Assembly: GCF_023145115.1 (NCBI RefSeq)
Contig: NZ_JAGLEJ010000024.1
Span: forward strand, 62,001 to 126,000
Direction of reading: 5' to 3'
DNA from: Algiphilus sp.
Lineage (GTDB): Bacteria; Pseudomonadota; Gammaproteobacteria; Nevskiales; Nevskiaceae
DNA length: 64,000 nt
A program made the translations under genes and the position numbers. Below are positions 63,109-64,000 of this stretch, piece by piece; position 1 is the first letter of the stretch; each line of letters starts with the position of its first letter. The notes beneath the pieces are model-generated. The model was not told the origin of the DNA. It did not search any database and saw nothing but the letters and a program-made list of their open reading frames with translations.

Positions 63109-63167
63109 GTTTGCTCCTCCATTGCGCCCGGTCGTCCGCCGGGCTTTTCCAAGGGCGCCATGTTAGC

Positions 63168-64000
63168 TCAGGGTGCGTCGAAAGCCGTGCCGGCCGAAAG
63201 CACGAGCCAACGCACGTCCAAGCCGGCTGGCAGCGTTTCCCCGTCGGGCGGCTGCACCTGCAGGGCGCCGGCCCCGTCCAGCCAGCCCAGCAGCAGCAAC
63301 CCGCGCGACAGGAGGTGCGTGCGCAGGGTCGCGACATCACCCGCGCGCGCTTCCGGCTCCGTGGCCGAGTCCGGCTCGACCAGCATGAGATCGGCACCGT
63401 CCCTCTGCAGAAGGGCCTCGAAGACCGCCAGCAGCTCGCGACGCAGCGCCCCCTGACCGAGCATGTGACTGATCACGAGCGGCGGTACCAGCACATCGTC
63501 GCGATGCGATCCGAGCATGCTGGCATTGCCGGCATCGGCGAGCTCCAGCAGCACCCGAGGCCGCTTCTGCGCCGTGGCCAGCGTGCGACTGAGCACCAGG
63601 TGGCCGACCACGGTGCGCGCATCGGCTTCCTGTTCGCTCTCGATCAGGTCGGAGGTCGCGATGTAGATGCTGTCGTAGTGCTCGGGCCGGCATGCGGCGA
63701 GCTCGCTGTCGACCACGAAATCGGCCTCGATCTGCCGGCATTGCACATGCGTGACATCCGCCAGTGCCGGGGCACAGAGCGCAGTGCGCTCCTGCGCCGG
63801 ATGCAGCGACACGAAGGTGATCTCGACCGGCATATCGGGCCGTCCCGCGAGTTCCTCGAGCAGGGCGACGTGACGGCGGTTCCAGCCCAGCACCAGAAGG
63901 CGGTGCGGCGGGCTCGGCGGCGGCACCCAGGTGGCGGCGATCGCCACCGGAGCGGAAACTCGGTTGCCGCTGCGAGGCTCGGTGGCATCGTGGGTCGCGG
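63168..64000 (-). CDS. CASTOR/POLLUX-like ion-channel regulatory protein (N-terminus beyond window)
   Basis: 277 codons are visible and the frame stays open to the right edge. The edge segment reads THDATEPRSGNRVSARVAIA, which resembles the region after the pore in CASTOR/POLLUX channels. Then comes a Rossmann-like RCK half (RLLVLGWNRRHVALLEELAG), IYIATSDLIESEQEADARTV and HLVLSRTLATAQKRPRVLLEL. Plant relatives are nuclear-envelope ion channels; bacterial relatives are uncharacterised. The pore helices should lie off the window. A GTG at 63947 is internal, not the start. Confidence 0.75.
   Translation of the reverse strand, partial: ATHDATEPRSGNRVSAPVAIAATWVPPPSPPHRLLVLGWNRRHVALLEELAGRPDMPVEITFVSLHPAQERTALCAPALADVTHVQCRQIEADFVVDSELAACRPEHYDSIYIATSDLIESEQEADARTVVGHLVLSRTLATAQKRPRVLLELADAGNASMLGSHRDDVLVPPLVISHMLGQGALRRELLAVFEALLQRDGADLMLVEPDSATEPEARAGDVATLRTHLLSRGLLLLGWLDGAGALQVQPPDGETLPAGLDVRWLVLSAGTAFDAP

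Noticed and set aside
63126..63148. GCCCGG/CCGGGC hairpin followed by TTTT on the plus strand
   Set aside because: It would terminate plus-strand transcription, but no plus-strand gene ends here. The flanking genes are on the minus strand, where the T-run is on the wrong side.

Overview
The window is about 64 kb of GC-rich, gene-dense DNA. It looks like the chromosome of a gammaproteobacterium: it carries parE-parC, xseB-ispA-dxs, cysG/cysB, gcvR, htpX and the complete EF-P beta-lysylation set efp-epmA-epmB. Many genes overlap by 1-4 bases, and GTG and TTG starts are common. A high-GC lineage near Nevskiales, Salinisphaerales or Chromatiales would fit, but that is inference. I see no rRNA, tRNA, CRISPR array, insertion sequence, integrase or obvious pseudogene, and no gene-free stretch longer than 300 bases.

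Region 1 (1-6698) looks like a lipid-handling locus. A FATP-type acyl-CoA synthetase (cut by the left edge) diverges from a TetR regulator, a LolA-like periplasmic protein, an MMPL/RND transporter and a predicted outer-membrane barrel. A near-perfect 24-base inverted repeat with a 20-base spacer sits between the two arms and overlaps both predicted promoters.

Region 2 (6716-32008) is mostly housekeeping: a small lipoprotein and dapA; gcvR, bcp and a PIN-PhoH ATPase; efp-epmA divergent from epmB; a FimX-like protein with degenerate GGDEF and EAL domains; htpX behind a sigma-32-like promoter; parC and parE; xseB-ispA-dxs. It continues with cysG, a secreted or membrane-anchored nuclease and a periplasmic ATP-dependent DNA ligase in one direction, with cysB divergent. 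It ends with the glutathione-dependent formaldehyde operon plus an unknown membrane protein, then a BASS-family transporter and a SirB-like protein.

Region 3 (32020-54901) is a heavy-metal resistance island. A CusCBA-type Cu/Ag efflux operon with a small Cys/His-rich leader gene is followed by a Cu+ P-type ATPase. Then come a Zn-type CDF exporter with an SmtB-like ArsR repressor, an M48 lipoprotein peptidase, and a DUF3703-CDF pair. After a methyltransferase and a sulfotransferase/arylsulfotransferase-like trio, there is an azurin downstream of a czcICBA-like operon. Three promoters (32020, 38669, 43252) have the long 19-20 base spacers and dyads of MerR-family control, yet no MerR gene is present.

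Region 4 (54963-64000) holds a drug-type RND operon (NodT lipoprotein, adaptor, permease), corA, a TauD-like dioxygenase, and the C-terminal part of a CASTOR/POLLUX-like ion-channel protein that runs off the right edge.
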